DNA from: Pohlia nutans
Taxonomy: Eukaryota > Streptophyta > Bryopsida > Bryales > Mniaceae
Direction: 5' to 3'
DNA length: 64,000 bases
NCBI GenBank assembly: GCA_022496805.1
Contig: CM040099.1
Span: 436,501-500,500 of the forward strand
Made by a program: the position numbers and the translations under genes. The notes beneath the pieces are model-generated. The model did not search any database, was not told where the DNA came from, and saw only the letters and a program-made list of their open reading frames with translations. Shown here in pieces: positions 13,366 through 24,115 of this stretch. The first letter of the stretch is position 1; every line of letters starts with the position of its first letter.

Positions 13366-14313
13366 CATGTGTTTTGCGTGAGTCAAAGATTAGATTGCTC
13401 ATTGTGTGGAGGTCGTGCGTTGGAGCGCTGATTTTGGAGTATTGGAGCGTTGATTTGGAACTTTGGAGGGCTGAATTCGAGCTTTGGTGGGCTGATTTCG
13501 ACATTGGGAGGTATTACAATCTTCCTACCTTTGATCTACGTGTTGGAGGGCAAAGTTCGCACTTTGGAGCTATCATTTGTTGATTTGGAGCTTTTGGAGC
13601 ACTTTGGAGCACTTTTGGAGTTTATACACGTCTACAAGGGCTGAATTGGAGCTTTGGAGCTTATTGGTGCTTGTTGGAGTATATTGGAGCTTATTGGAGC
13701 TTATTGGAACTTATTGGAGCCTACTGGTTCAATTTGTGCTCAATTTGTGCACTTGTGTTGTTGCAAGGCACTTTTATGCTTTGAGGCTCTTGGGGTGAGT
13801 CTACAATCTGATTTTGGTATTGCAATTCTTGCACAAGGGTTTGGAATGTGAGTTATGCCCTTGGAGTGCTCAAAATTAGAGTTTGGGTTAGTGAATGCAC
13901 AACGGGGCTGATTTGATGAATTTCAATGCAATTAGGACTTGAAGGGGCTGAATTTGCATTGATTTAGAGTCCTTGGAAGGCACAAGGGTGTCCATAGGGT
14001 GCATTACATGTTGTGAAGCACAAGGGTGCTGATTTGAGTGGATTTGAGCCAACGAGTGCGCAATTCTCCTAGTTAGGGTGTTGTGGTATGATCTTGTGCA
14101 AATTCACTAAGAACCATCACGATTGAATGTTGTGAGGTTGATGTGTAGCACAAAGGTGCTGATTTAGTGTTTGGAATTAGTTTGGAGGCATTAAAAGCAC
14201 ATACGTGTGCAATTTGCTTCACAAATCACAAAATTGTCAAAAAATCATAAAAACAATTTTTCTTAGCTTTCTAGGGGCTGAATTTTGTGAGCGTACGTCC
14301 TTCAATCAAGGAT
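13366..14313 (+). other. Copia 5' leader with GGAGCTTATT-type short repeats
   Basis: Non-coding leader between primer site and gag start. It has many short GT/GA-rich near-repeats (TTGGAGC, TATTGGAGC, GGGGCTGATTT), especially 13430-13740. Confidence 0.7.
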
Positions 14314-17300
14314 ATGGCTACATTTGAGGGTGAAGGTGCTAAGGTTGTAGACAAGTTCGATGGCGTCAACTTCCACTTGTGGAAATTCAAGATGGAAATG
14401 GTCATGGCCGAAAAAGAATTGTGGGAGATAGTTGAGGGTAGTGAGGAACCGCCTTCGTCTGACGCCGAGGCTAGGGTACGAACTGCGTACACTCGGCGAG
14501 AGAAAAAGGCCTTTGCGATTTTGGCTCTTAATCTTTCTGATTCCCAGCTTTCTCATATTCGGTCGTGCAAGACTCCCGCCGAGGCATGGGCCAAGCTTTG
14601 CAATATTCATGAGGCAAAGAGCTTGGTCAATATCTTGTTTTTGAGGCGCAAGTTTTTCACCATCAAGATGGAAGAAAACGACGACATGTTGGCGCACATC
14701 AACAAAGTCAAGGCTCTTGCGGATCAGCTCAACGGCGCAGACGTCAACATTACCGACGGTGATATCGTTATGACGCTCCTCGAGAGTTTGCCGCCGTCTT
14801 ACGAGTATCTTATCGTTGCTATGGAGAGTAGGCCCATTAGCGAGCTCACTCTTGATTATGTGACATCACGGTTGTTGCATGAACTCTCGCGGCGCAAAGA
14901 GAACGAGACTCATGGCGATAGCGCGGCGCTTATGGCAAAGCAATCCAAGAGCGGTGCGAGTGGGAGCTCTACAGACAAGGTATGCTACTATTGCGGTAAG
15001 AAGGGCCACTTGGCAAAATTTTGCTACAAACGCAAGAGAGAGGAAAGTGCCAACAATACAAAGGTCAACGATGCAGGTGATGAGTACGCATTTATGACTA
15101 GCGTCTCTTCTTGTAGTGATGACGGGGACGAGTATGCAATGATGGCAAGTGACGTGTCATGCAATGGTAGTGTGATCGATTGGATTGTTGATTCGGGAGC
15201 CTCGAGTCACATGGCGCCCATTAGGACTTGTTTCCAATCATATCACGTCATATCTCCAAAGAATGTCATTTTGGGTGATGATACGGTTCTTCAAGCCGTG
15301 GGTAAAGGATCCATCGTCGTAGACACCGAGGTGAAGGGTCGTGTGAAGACAATTACCATCCATGATGTCCTCCACGTTCCCAAGTTGAAGGCAAATCTTT
15401 TATCGGTGCGACATTTGGTGATGAAGCATTTGCGAGTGGAATTTAGCGACGAAGGGTGTTTTGTATTGTCCCCAAGTCGTGAGGAGGTGGCCATTATACA
15501 CGAAGTCAACGGCTTGTACCAAATCAAGTTTTCCAAGATGCACGCGGCGGAATCGGCAACGTTGGTGCAATCGAGTTCAAACGAAGACAAGTTGGCGTTG
15601 TGGCATCGTCGTCTCGGGCATTTGAATGTCAAGAGTGTGAAAGCACTGCGTGGAATGGTAAGTGGCATGGATCTTGCACAATCACACGTCGCGCCTAGTT
15701 CATTCACATGTGAGGGTTGTATTGAAGGCAAGCAACAACGCTCACCGTTTCCAGTTGATGGGGCAACTCGTGCAACCAAGGTTCTTGAGATTGTGCATTC
15801 CGACGTGTGTGGTCCAATGAAGACCACGTCTATGGGGGGCTGCAAGTATTTTGTGACGTTCATTGATGATTTTTCGAGGAAGATATGGTTGTATCCGATC
15901 AAAGCAAAGAGCGAGTGTTTTGAGAAGTTCAAAGAGTTCAAGGCGTTGGTTGAGAAGCAATCCGAGCACAAGATCAAGGTGTTTCGATCGGATAATGGCG
16001 GCGAGTTCATGTCCAACCAATTTGGAGAGTTATTGAAGAAAGAAGGCATTGCTAGACAAACCACAACGCCATATACACCACAACAAAACGGAGTTGCAGA
16101 GCGTGCAAATCGAACAATTGTGGAAATGGCAAGGAGTATGTTGCATGCACAAAATTTGGGTTTGGACCTTTGGGCGGAAGCGGTGGTGACTGCGGTGTAC
16201 ACACGCAACCGATGCCCGACGAGTGCGGTTCAAAACATGACACCGGAGCAAGCGTGGAGTGGGAGGCCACCCCGCGTGGAGCACATGCGCACATTTGGAT
16301 GCATCGCATTTGCAAAGGTACCCGATTCTCAAAGAACCAAACTTGAGGCCAAGGCAACAAAATGTGTGTTTCTTGGATATTGTGAAGGTACCAAGGCGTA
16401 CAGGCTCATGTCGCTCGAGACCAAGAAGATCATTCGAGCTCGTGATGTGACATTTTGCGAGAATTCCAAGGTTGAAGACAATTTGGACGATGGTCCAAGT
16501 GGGAGAAGTGGCGATAAACCAGCGATTGTCGACCAATCTTCCAAATCTCCCGTTATTGATATTGTTGATGAAGACGAAGATGACGAAGATGGTGGTGATG
16601 AGGAACATATTGAGGAGCGACCTTTGAAGACGAAGAATGGCGAGAAAAAGGCACAAGCAACGGCGGTTGAAGACAATGCATCCTCGAGCGATCGTCGTTA
16701 TCCAGAGAGAAATCGTAGACCACTTGGCGAGTGGTGGAAGAATCATATTCTCCCTCAAGGTGAGGAGGAGCATGCAAACGTTGCACTTTTAGATGCTCCA
16801 TTGACGATTCGTGAAGCGTTGAGTTGTGATGATGCAAACAAGTGGGAGCAAGCCATGCAAGAGGAGTACAAATCGTTGATGGACAATGGCACTTGGGAAT
16901 TGACTCCCCTCCCCAAGAATCGCAATGCTGTCGGTTGTAAGTGGGTATTTCGTGCAAAGAGAGATGCTACGGGTGGTGTGGTTCGTTATAAGGCAAGATT
17001 GGTGGCAAAGGGCTTTTCACAAATCGAAGGTGTTGATTTTCATGAGACCTTTGCACCGGTGGCGAAATTCACCACTATTCGATGCATTTTGGCCATCGGG
17101 GCTGCCATGGATTTGGAAATGCATCAAATGGATGTGAAGACGGCGTTCTTGAACGGCGAGTTGGACGAAGACATCTACATGGTACAACCCGAAGGATTTG
17201 TGCAACGAGGTAATGAGAACCTTGTTTGCAAGTTGAACAAGTCATTGTATGGGTTGAAGCAATCTCCACGCGCATGGTATCAAAAGATTGACACGTTTCT

Positions 17301-18387
17301 TGTTCATATCGGGTTCACAAGGAGCATCGCTGATCACAGCTTGTATTTCATGCAAAAGGGGCAACATGTGGTCATCGTGATCATATATGTGGATGATTTA
17401 ATCATCCTTGCAAGTTGTATGAGCTCTTTGAAGGCATTGAAGGCAATGCTTGAGAACGAGTACGAGATGAGTGATCTCGGTGAGTTGCACTTTTGTTTAG
17501 GAGTTGAGTTTGTGCGAGATAGAGCAACACGCACCATAACAATGAATCAAAGCAAGTATGTTATGGATGTTCTCAAACGCTTTGGCATGGAGGATTGCAA
17601 ACCGGTTGGCACTCCATTGGATGTGAATTCCAAACTCGTGAAACTCACCGATGAGGAGTATGCATTAGAGGCTCAATTTATGGTGGATGTGCCATACAAG
17701 CAAGCTGTAGGGTCATTGATGTATGCTATGATTGCAACAAGGCCGGACCTTGCGTATCCAATCAGCGCTGTGAGTCAACACATGGCCAGACCGGGTTCAA
17801 GTCATTGGGTTGCGGTCAAGAGGATCATGCGGTACTTGAAAGGCACAAGTGATGTGAGGTTGTGTCTTGGAGGTGACAACATTGTGTTGAGTGGGTATTG
17901 TGATGCAGATTATGCGGGTGATACCAATGATCGTAGATCCACCACGGGGTACATGTTCAAAGTTGGATCGGGGGCCGTTTCATGGAATAGCAAGCGCCAA
18001 CAAACCACGGCCACGTCAACGGTTGAGGCGGAGTACATGGCGACGAGCCACGGTACGAAGGAGGCCATTTGGTTGAGGCAACTAATGGCGGATGTGAGAT
18101 GCACTCAAGAGGAGGCTACAACAATTATGTGTGACAACCAAGGGAGTATGTCATTGGCGAAGAATCCAACGCATCACTCACGTACAAAGCACATTGATGT
18201 GCAATATCACTTCATTCGAGAGAAGTTAGAGATGAAGGTGATAGAGTTGAAGTATTGTCCAACGGAGCACATGGTGGCGGACGTGCTCACAAAGGCTCTT
18301 GCGAGAGATCGACATCAAAGACTAGTGGTGGCATTTGGGCTCGAAGGCTTTGGCTATTCGCAAAGTGGGAGTGTTGAAGTAGGATGA
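14314..18387 (+). CDS. Copia gag-pol polyprotein
   Basis: A single 1357-residue ORF; I chose the ATG at 14314 because the frame upstream starts only with GTG. Domains in order: UBN2/gag region (1-210); zinc knuckle C-X2-C-X4-H-X4-C (CYYCGKKGHLAKFC, about residue 224); aspartic protease (IVDSGASSHM, about 290); integrase HHCC zinc site (LWHRRLGHL ... CEGCIEGKQ) and catalytic core with HSDVCGP, SDNGGEF and QQNGVAERANRT; reverse transcriptase (GCKWVFRAKRD, YVDD near 1025); RNase H (GYCDADYAGD near 1190). This order (integrase before RT) is diagnostic of Ty1/copia. The last five codons lie inside the 3' LTR. No frameshift or stop is visible. Confidence 0.97.
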   Translation: MATFEGEGAKVVDKFDGVNFHLWKFKMEMVMAEKELWEIVEGSEEPPSSDAEARVRTAYTRREKKAFAILALNLSDSQLSHIRSCKTPAEAWAKLCNIHEAKSLVNILFLRRKFFTIKMEENDDMLAHINKVKALADQLNGADVNITDGDIVMTLLESLPPSYEYLIVAMESRPISELTLDYVTSRLLHELSRRKENETHGDSAALMAKQSKSGASGSSTDKVCYYCGKKGHLAKFCYKRKREESANNTKVNDAGDEYAFMTSVSSCSDDGDEYAMMASDVSCNGSVIDWIVDSGASSHMAPIRTCFQSYHVISPKNVILGDDTVLQAVGKGSIVVDTEVKGRVKTITIHDVLHVPKLKANLLSVRHLVMKHLRVEFSDEGCFVLSPSREEVAIIHEVNGLYQIKFSKMHAAESATLVQSSSNEDKLALWHRRLGHLNVKSVKALRGMVSGMDLAQSHVAPSSFTCEGCIEGKQQRSPFPVDGATRATKVLEIVHSDVCGPMKTTSMGGCKYFVTFIDDFSRKIWLYPIKAKSECFEKFKEFKALVEKQSEHKIKVFRSDNGGEFMSNQFGELLKKEGIARQTTTPYTPQQNGVAERANRTIVEMARSMLHAQNLGLDLWAEAVVTAVYTRNRCPTSAVQNMTPEQAWSGRPPRVEHMRTFGCIAFAKVPDSQRTKLEAKATKCVFLGYCEGTKAYRLMSLETKKIIRARDVTFCENSKVEDNLDDGPSGRSGDKPAIVDQSSKSPVIDIVDEDEDDEDGGDEEHIEERPLKTKNGEKKAQATAVEDNASSSDRRYPERNRRPLGEWWKNHILPQGEEEHANVALLDAPLTIREALSCDDANKWEQAMQEEYKSLMDNGTWELTPLPKNRNAVGCKWVFRAKRDATGGVVRYKARLVAKGFSQIEGVDFHETFAPVAKFTTIRCILAIGAAMDLEMHQMDVKTAFLNGELDEDIYMVQPEGFVQRGNENLVCKLNKSLYGLKQSPRAWYQKIDTFLVHIGFTRSIADHSLYFMQKGQHVVIVIIYVDDLIILASCMSSLKALKAMLENEYEMSDLGELHFCLGVEFVRDRATRTITMNQSKYVMDVLKRFGMEDCKPVGTPLDVNSKLVKLTDEEYALEAQFMVDVPYKQAVGSLMYAMIATRPDLAYPISAVSQHMARPGSSHWVAVKRIMRYLKGTSDVRLCLGGDNIVLSGYCDADYAGDTNDRRSTTGYMFKVGSGAVSWNSKRQQTTATSTVEAEYMATSHGTKEAIWLRQLMADVRCTQEEATTIMCDNQGSMSLAKNPTHHSRTKHIDVQYHFIREKLEMKVIELKYCPTEHMVADVLTKALARDRHQRLVVAFGLEGFGYSQSGSVEVG

Positions 18388-18689
18388 TTGCGTGGGCTGA
18401 AGTTGCTCATAGCCATGCGCATTAGCTAGAGTAGATGATGCCAATGAGCTAGACTAGCAACTAGAGAAGTGGTACTAGTTAGAAGTAATGAGAATTGGGT
18501 CTCCCAAGTGATATGGGCTGATCCTAGTGTACTAGGAGTGGAGTATGGGCTGATGTCCCATATGGTTTGCCAAGGGGACTCCCTTGGGTGTGCTACTTAA
18601 GAGGGGCAGCCCATGAGTAAAGATTATCTCTTTCCTATGCATTCCAAGTGTTTGTGTGAGGCTTTGGCATTCTAATCTAACCTTCAATA
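18372..18689 (+). repeat. Copia 3' LTR
   Basis: Full-length match to the left LTR with one visible difference. Preceded by the purine-rich AAAGTGGGAG and followed by the second ATTGT target copy at 18690-18694. Confidence 0.95.
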
Positions 18690-20770
18690 ATTGTCATCAG
18701 GGTTGAATTCCGGATCATCCTCAAAATCTTCATTTGCTGATTCATCGTCAGAGTACATGTGCCGTGCGTACCACTGTGCAAGGGTTGCACCTCTTCTCCG
18801 CCGCATGAGCCTCGTGTTCGTGTATATGTAAACCAAATCTTCGGCTCTCGAATGGTTAAACGATTTCTGACTTTGTTATGAACGAATGAGTACATACTCC
18901 AATTGCGTTCGCATGATGAGGCCGAGCATACTTGGGCTAATATCCGTCGTGCTATATTAGAGAATATCAGCGCTCCATGTCCAAAGGCATCCCACCATTC
19001 TTGCGGAGGGAAATCGGCCCTTGCTGCAAGAGGTACTCCTTCAAATACACCCCTGCTTTCAATAAAGTCTTGGAACTCCGTAATAGCCATTAGGTAAGTA
19101 GCTTCATCGGGAGTCAAATTCCGTAATACGCGGTTCAATGCTGGTCGTGCACGCGGGTTCTCGTGAAGGGTAATTTTGCCTATCAAAAAAGGATTGAGGA
19201 GGCCACCAGCCCAGTGGAGGTCAGTCAACATCAAACCCCAACGGGTTTGGAATGAGTTTAAAGCACTCTCTGCAAGATCACGGTCTAAATTGAAAGGAGG
19301 GTCCGCAAATTTTTGAACGTGTTTTTGTAATTCATGCATGACTAACCACGCCTTCCCCATCGCAGGTTGTTTTCCATCAAAAACACGGAGAACCTCTAAA
19401 ACAGGCGTAACCATAAACAAGAAATTCTCGCAAGAATTCCAAAACCCATCCGAACAAATCGAACGCCGCACGGCTCCCATTGTTTCGTGAGAATTGCCTC
19501 CTCTTGCACGCAATTCTATTAAATATATACCCCATCGATCATCTATGATCATCCTCTCTAAAGCCCCCCTAACTTGAAGAAGTCTTTCAATCATGATGAA
19601 ATTGGTTGCAAAACGGGTGTCTTCAGGCAAGCGTAGAATGTGGTTGGGCGAGTACACTCGAAACAGGGCTTGTGGAGCATGGTGATTTCTTACAAAAACG
19701 CAAATCTTTCGAGCCTTTTTCACCAAGCTTTTTACCCATCTTTCCGAACCCCAGTCTTGCAAAAGTAAGTCCATGATGTGGGCACAACATCCTTGAAAAT
19801 AAAGGTGAGGATGTCTTTGGGTTAATATGCGGTCCGCTGCGACCATACTGCTAGCATTGTCAGTGCAGACTTGAACCACGTTAGCGGGACCTACTCTATT
19901 GATATGTGCAGACATTTCTTCAGCAATGTAAGGTGCATCTTTTTTATTGCCCGTCGTATCAATAGATCCAAGGAACGTATCACCAGCAGGGCAACACATC
20001 AGTACATTCAAGAGGGGCCGATTCTGAACATTGTCCCATCCATCGGAACAAACCGTTACACCGTACTTGCGGATGGAATCCTTCGTTTTAGCGGTCACCT
20101 CAACCTCTATTTGTGCCCGTCTAGCCTTCAAAAGAGAGGTTCGCATGGCGTAGTATGAAGGGGGCTTGTACGTTAACTTCATTGCTGCAGTTTGTTTAAC
20201 AGCGTTGATAAAAGACGGATGTCTCACAACGTTGAATGGAATGTTGGCTTCATAGAACGCCGTTGACCAAATTCTATCCAAAGTCAACTTTGCAGATGAC
20301 TGTAGCCCCTCTTGCATAGAAAATTGACGGAGACCCCTTCCCACCGAACTAGCTCGAACTTGTGCAGGAGGAAGGATAATTCCACCATGGGTAGAATTTT
20401 GCGACGAAATCAATGGAGGGTTATCATCTGCTACTTCAGTACCCTCTCCTGAACAATTATCAATCTCAGAGGGTACTAGTTCTCTAATGCGACGCTCCTC
20501 GTTACCAACATTATCAATGATCTCGAGAGACTCAGGAAGCACTCCCCCACACGAAGCAAAGAGTGCCCTGATATTTGGTGGAACTCTGGGGCATGCTCCA
20601 ACATTTGAAGAGTTATGTCCGTCTCTGTACCCCAAATGAGCCAACATTCTATCAGCTCTGTATAGGTATTGCTTCTGGCAATACACGCATTCAACTCTCC
20701 TAGTCTTTATACCCGCAAGCACACCTAAATCCTTGAACCACTTATCGCATTCCTCTGTACGCTTCGGCAT
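18690..20770 (-). pseudogene. hAT-family transposase, main part, frameshifted and split
   Basis: The start is ATG at 20770 (MPKRTEECDKW). An N-terminal BED-type zinc finger has Cys28, Cys31 and later His residues. Residues about 190-330 resemble DUF659/hAT core (GVTVCSDGWDN, VCTDNASSM, CCAHIMDLLLQD). Near 600 is the hAT C-terminal dimerisation motif (SASSCERNWSMYS, KVRNRL). After RLTIR, about 18850, the open frame turns to junk while another frame continues with sensible text (AEDLVYIYTN), so there is a one-base frameshift. The gene then meets the copia target site at 18690-18694 and resumes at 13032. The original product would have been close to 1000 residues. A transposase gene inactivated at least twice. 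Confidence 0.85.
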
Positions 20771-20802
20771 TGCTAAACTAAACCACCTAAACCTCCAACA
20801 GA

Positions 20803-21010
20803 AATTGGGTCCAACTCAATCAACGGGTCTCATGCAATGGTTCAAGTAGAACCATAGTCTCAAGACAACACTATGATGAGTTGGGCAACGAATGCTCCAA
20901 AAGAAACCTTCGACCCAACTCAATCAATGGGTCTCATGCAATAGTTCAATCAGAACTACAGTCTCAAGACAACACTATGATGAGTTGGGCAGGGAATGAT
21001 GCAAAATGGC
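20803..21010. repeat. ~103-bp direct duplication upstream of hAT gene
   Basis: The phrase CCAACTCAATCAAYGGGTCT starts at 20811 and 20914, and both copies continue to GATGAGTTGGGCA. It lies between the hAT start codon and a short CAGTCGG tract near 21050. It may be hAT subterminal sequence. The equal length to the satellite monomer is coincidental; the sequences are unrelated. Confidence 0.75.
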
Positions 21011-21102
21011 TGACATTTATACATTTCACACAAACGGCCTGGCAGACAGGGCGGACGGGGCAGTCGGGGAAAAGGCTGTTGGAGAATTGGGGCCACGAAG
21101 CT

Positions 21103-21112
21103 AATATATAAG
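21103..21112 (+). promoter_or_regulatory. TATA-box-like element
   Basis: AATATATAAG lies about 40 bp before the ATG at 21145, a position that would give a very short 5' leader. Confidence 0.4.
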
Positions 21113-21144
21113 CATTGCAACACAGTTCTGTTTTCATTTTTGCA

Positions 21145-21519
21145 ATGGGGAGTCGTCAGTTGGAGGAAGAGGTGCAAGAGGGAGGGCTCCTATCCCCAGT
21201 GAGGAACGTGATGAATGTCGAGTCTAAGGTTTCATATCGGAAACCATGGCAGCCATCTGTTAAACTACAGCATGGGAGGTTTGGACCCAAGCCTCACCAA
21301 TTCAAACTAGTTCCTTTCCCAATGAAGGCTTACGGTGAAAATTTCACCAGCAGTAGTACGTACAAGTCATTGCTGGAGCGACCTGTTCTGAAGAGGACAA
21401 CAAAACCACCCAAGGAAAAACCCTTGAAATTTCAAGTGAATTTGAAATGCAATTGTAGTTCAGAGGTCTCATGTAATCACGAGTTTGAAGAATGTAAGAA
21501 CCTTGAAGAAGAATCATGA
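21145..21519 (+). CDS. Hypothetical 124-residue protein
   Basis: ATG at 21145 in good context (TGCAATGG), just downstream of a TATA-like box. The product is basic, without low-complexity bias, and has a Cys/His-bearing tail (CNCSSEVSCNHEFEECKN). No signal peptide or membrane segment is apparent. I do not recognise the family. It is followed directly by a CAGTCGG minisatellite, and such blocks flank other mobile pieces here, so it could belong to a non-autonomous element or be a chance ORF. Confidence 0.35.
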   Translation: MGSRQLEEEVQEGGLLSPVRNVMNVESKVSYRKPWQPSVKLQHGRFGPKPHQFKLVPFPMKAYGENFTSSSTYKSLLERPVLKRTTKPPKEKPLKFQVNLKCNCSSEVSCNHEFEECKNLEEES

Positions 21520-21535
21520 CAGTGAGACAGGGGAA

Positions 21536-21900
21536 TTTTGGGCGGGGTTGGGCAGTCGGTTGGGGCGGATGGGGCTGGGACAGTCGGCATAGGGCAGTCG
21601 GGGCAGGGGCAGATGGGACTCGGACAGTCAGGATAGGGTACACGGGTTGGGGTTGGGGCAGACGGGGAGGGGGCCGTCGGCGTGGGCAGACGAGGAGGGG
21701 GCCGTTGGCGAGGGCAGTCGGGGAGGGGGCCGTTGGCGTGGGCAGACGGGGAGGGGGCCGTCGGCATGGACAGACGGGGAGGGGGCTGTCGGCGAGGGCA
21801 GTCGGCTCGGGTCCGTCGGCGAAGGCAGTCGGCGAGGGCAGACGGGAAGGATGCGGTCGGGGAGGGGGCAGACGGGCACTGGGCAGTCGGGTGGGGATAA
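21536..21900. repeat. CAGTCGG / GACGGGGAGGGGGC minisatellite block
   Basis: GC-rich tandem units built on GGGGCAGTCGG and CAGACGGGGAGGGGGCCGT. Long overlapping ORFs on both strands (Pro/Arg-rich or Gly-rich) are translations of the repeat. Confidence 0.85.
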
Positions 21901-21939
21901 TGGGTAAAACCATCTGACTTTACTGAAGGACTTCATTTC

Positions 21940-22140
21940 ACCAGAAGTCCACGTCATCGAGTAGTCCACGTCAAATCCTGACGTGTCGACATGCGGGGTA
22001 AAAGTGAAAAAAAAATTACCCGATAAAAAAACAGGCCGGCATGATCCCGACACGATCCGGCATAATGCCGCCATGACATCATGCCGGCATGACACGACAT
22101 TGTGTCGGGATTTCTCTCCGACACGACACGATGAACAACC
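21940..22140. repeat. Cluster of short inverted repeats
   Basis: Between about 22030 and 22110 the text contains several overlapping palindromes around ATGCCGGCAT and CCGGCATGAT, plus CGACACGA repeats in both orientations. It could form a branched hairpin. No coding function seen. Confidence 0.5.
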
Positions 22141-23058
22141 CTGTACACAGGGCAATGGAGACCACACGAGCGCATGATACAAACCCTCACAAGCACTTTG
22201 GGCAACCCCATGAACCTACGACAAGCCCTTGGGGCCGAGAGCGCATTTGAGCCCTCACATTGTAGCCAAATGTTTCAACTAAAACCTTGATTTGATGGTA
22301 GTTTTGGATCCAAGTACACGGGGCAATGGGGACCACACGAGCGCATGATACAAACCCTTACAAGCACTTTGGGCAATCCCATGTACCAACGACAAGCCCG
22401 CGGGGCCGAGAGCACATTTGAACCCTCTCATTGTAGCGAAACGTTTCACCTAAAACCTTGATTTGACGGCAGTTTTGGATCCATGTACACGGGGCAATGG
22501 GGACCACACAAGCGCATGATATAGACCGTCACAAGCACTTTGGGCAACCCCATGAACCTACGACAAGCCATTGGGCCGAGGGCACGTTTGAGCCCTCACA
22601 TTGTAGCCAAACGTTTCAACTAAAACCTTGATTTGACGGCAGTTTTGGATGCAAGTACATGGGGCAATGGCAACCTCACAAGCGCCTGATACATACCCTC
22701 ACAAGCACTTTGGGCAATTCCATGTACCTACAACACATTTGAACCCTGAGTTGGAGCCAAAAGTTTCAACTAAACTTTGACTTAAGGGCAGGTTTAGATG
22801 GGAGTACACGGGGCAATGGCGACCTCTCGAGCACATGAGTCCAATCCTTACAAGCACTTCGGGCAACCCCATAAACCTTCAACATGCCCTTGGAGCAGAG
22901 GGCACGTTTGAGCCCTCACATTGAAGCAAGTGGTTTCAACTAAAACCTTGATTTTACAGCAGTTTTGGATTGGAGTTTCCAGGGCTGTGGTGGCTATTCT
23001 AGCGATTGATGCCAACCATAACGAGTACTTGGGGTTCCACATGTAAATTGCGGTCCTT
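22141..23058. repeat. ~171-bp tandem repeat, about five copies
   Basis: The phrase GTACACGGGGCAATGG recurs near 22143, 22313, 22484, 22656 and 22803, with a decayed copy near 22978. Each unit also carries CACAAGCACTTTGGGCAA and AAAACCTTGATTTGACGGCA. The array stops at the left end of the proposed giant element (23066). Confidence 0.85.
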
Positions 23059-23065
23059 GATTTAT

Positions 23066-23091
23066 ATGCCATATTTAACTATTTCTGGACT
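23066..23091 (+). repeat. Left terminal inverted repeat of the giant element
   Basis: Matches the reverse complement of 46454-46479 at 25 of 26 positions. TTAT precedes it at 23062-23065. A hairpin (TCTGGACT / AGTCCAGA) follows at about 23103-23125. Confidence 0.6.
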
Positions 23092-23512
23092 ATTCATTGA
23101 ATTCTGGACTATGTGGAGTCCAGACAAAGCAAAGGAAAATGAAAGGGCCTTAGTAAAACCATGCCCCACTATAATGAATATTGTATGATTTGAATGTTTG
23201 GATCAGGAGATCTCCCGATATAATGCTGTTCCGACAGAACAAATGTCCTCTTTTAATTGCATGAGAGAAAATGTATGGACAAACTAAGTAATATATAACA
23301 ATACAAATAACACACATAGACCGAAGAAACAAGAAGAAAAAGAGTTATCGACGAAGGGAGATGGTGAAATAGTCATTTACATTACAAAAATGAGTTACAT
23401 GAAGAAGAGGTATTGTGATGAAAGTCATTCGACTGAACGGTCCATCAAAGTGCCACTAATACGTCCAGTACACATGGCCACGAGATTGTAACTGACAAAC
23501 TGTATGTAATGT

Positions 23513-24115
23513 CTATTGCTCTACCCTACTGGTGTACCATTGCCTAAGTGATCTCCTACATAATTTCCCATCCATAGGTGTGTTCTGGAGGAACTCAGTA
23601 ACGGAGTCATAATGAACCAAATCCATAATGAATGGAAGTAAGGCTGTGCAGACGTCTGGTATGACGTTTCGCGGATTAGGTAGGTGCATTTCACCCTTCC
23701 AAGGAATCGAGAAATAGCAGGTATGATTTCCATTCATTACATTCTTCCATTCACAATCATCAACAATGAGAACATTACCCGGTTTGCAAAACCTACGAGT
23801 TTTAGTACCCATTGTAAGTCGCTGCAGCAACTTCTGGAAGAATAGATAAGGCTTCTGTCGAACACACTTGTCCTGACCATACACAAAAAGCAACTGCGAT
23901 CTAAGCTCCATTGGGAGTAGATGCGCTAAGACAAGGTCCAAGCGGGATGGGGGCATACATGACCATATTCCGACGTGGAATACTTCCAAAAGCATTCGAA
24001 AGAAAGGACGAATTCCGGGACGGCAAATGACATTCGTTAAGTCCAGCAACGGCGGGCTGAATCCTTTATAATCCTCGAAGCACAGAACGCCATTCACTGA
24101 GAGCACTATTGCCTT
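23513..24115 (-). CDS. FCP1/HAD-like domain protein, 3' exon
   Basis: An open frame of 200 codons begins at a splice acceptor (TTTCAACTGTGCAG at 24116); there is no ATG, so at least one 5' exon is missing from my model. The fold resembles the FCP1/NIF (SCP-like) HAD phosphatases: motif I VLSVNGVL, a basic/aromatic middle part, and motif III VLIVDDCEWKN. In motif I the nucleophile Asp is replaced by Ser, so phosphatase activity is doubtful. A paralogue lies directly upstream (24507-25464). Two palindromes (24163, 24213) lie in the presumed intron. It might be a decayed duplicate or an alternative 3' part of the upstream gene. Confidence 0.55.
   Translation of the reverse strand, partial: KAIVLSVNGVLCFEDYKGFSPPLLDLTNVICRPGIRPFFRMLLEVFHVGIWSCMPPSRLDLVLAHLLPMELRSQLLFVYGQDKCVRQKPYLFFQKLLQRLTMGTKTRRFCKPGNVLIVDDCEWKNVMNGNHTCYFSIPWKGEMHLPNPRNVIPDVCTALLPFIMDLVHYDSVTEFLQNTPMDGKLCRRSLRQWYTSRVEQ

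Larger units (their letters stand above)
13033..18689 (+). mobile_element. Ty1/copia LTR retrotransposon, complete and young
   Basis: A 5657-bp element with two 318-bp LTRs (13033-13350, 18372-18689) that differ at one base by eye (T near 13110 against A in the right LTR). A perfect 5-bp target duplication ATTGT lies at 13028-13032 and 18690-18694. It has a primer site directly after the left LTR, a purine-rich tract (AAAGTGGGAG) before the right LTR, and one uninterrupted gag-pol ORF. It sits inside a hAT transposase gene in the opposite orientation. Intact coding and near-identical LTRs point to recent insertion. Confidence 0.97.

Noticed and set aside
15291..16773. Long antisense ORFs inside the copia element
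   Set aside because: Shadows of the intact gag-pol frame; no domains or gene signals.
20803..21010. Relation of the 103-bp duplication to the 103-bp satellites
   Set aside because: Same length only; the sequences share nothing.
21344..22182. Proline-rich minus-strand ORFs and glycine-rich plus-strand ORFs
   Set aside because: Low-complexity translations of the CAGTCGG minisatellite in several frames.
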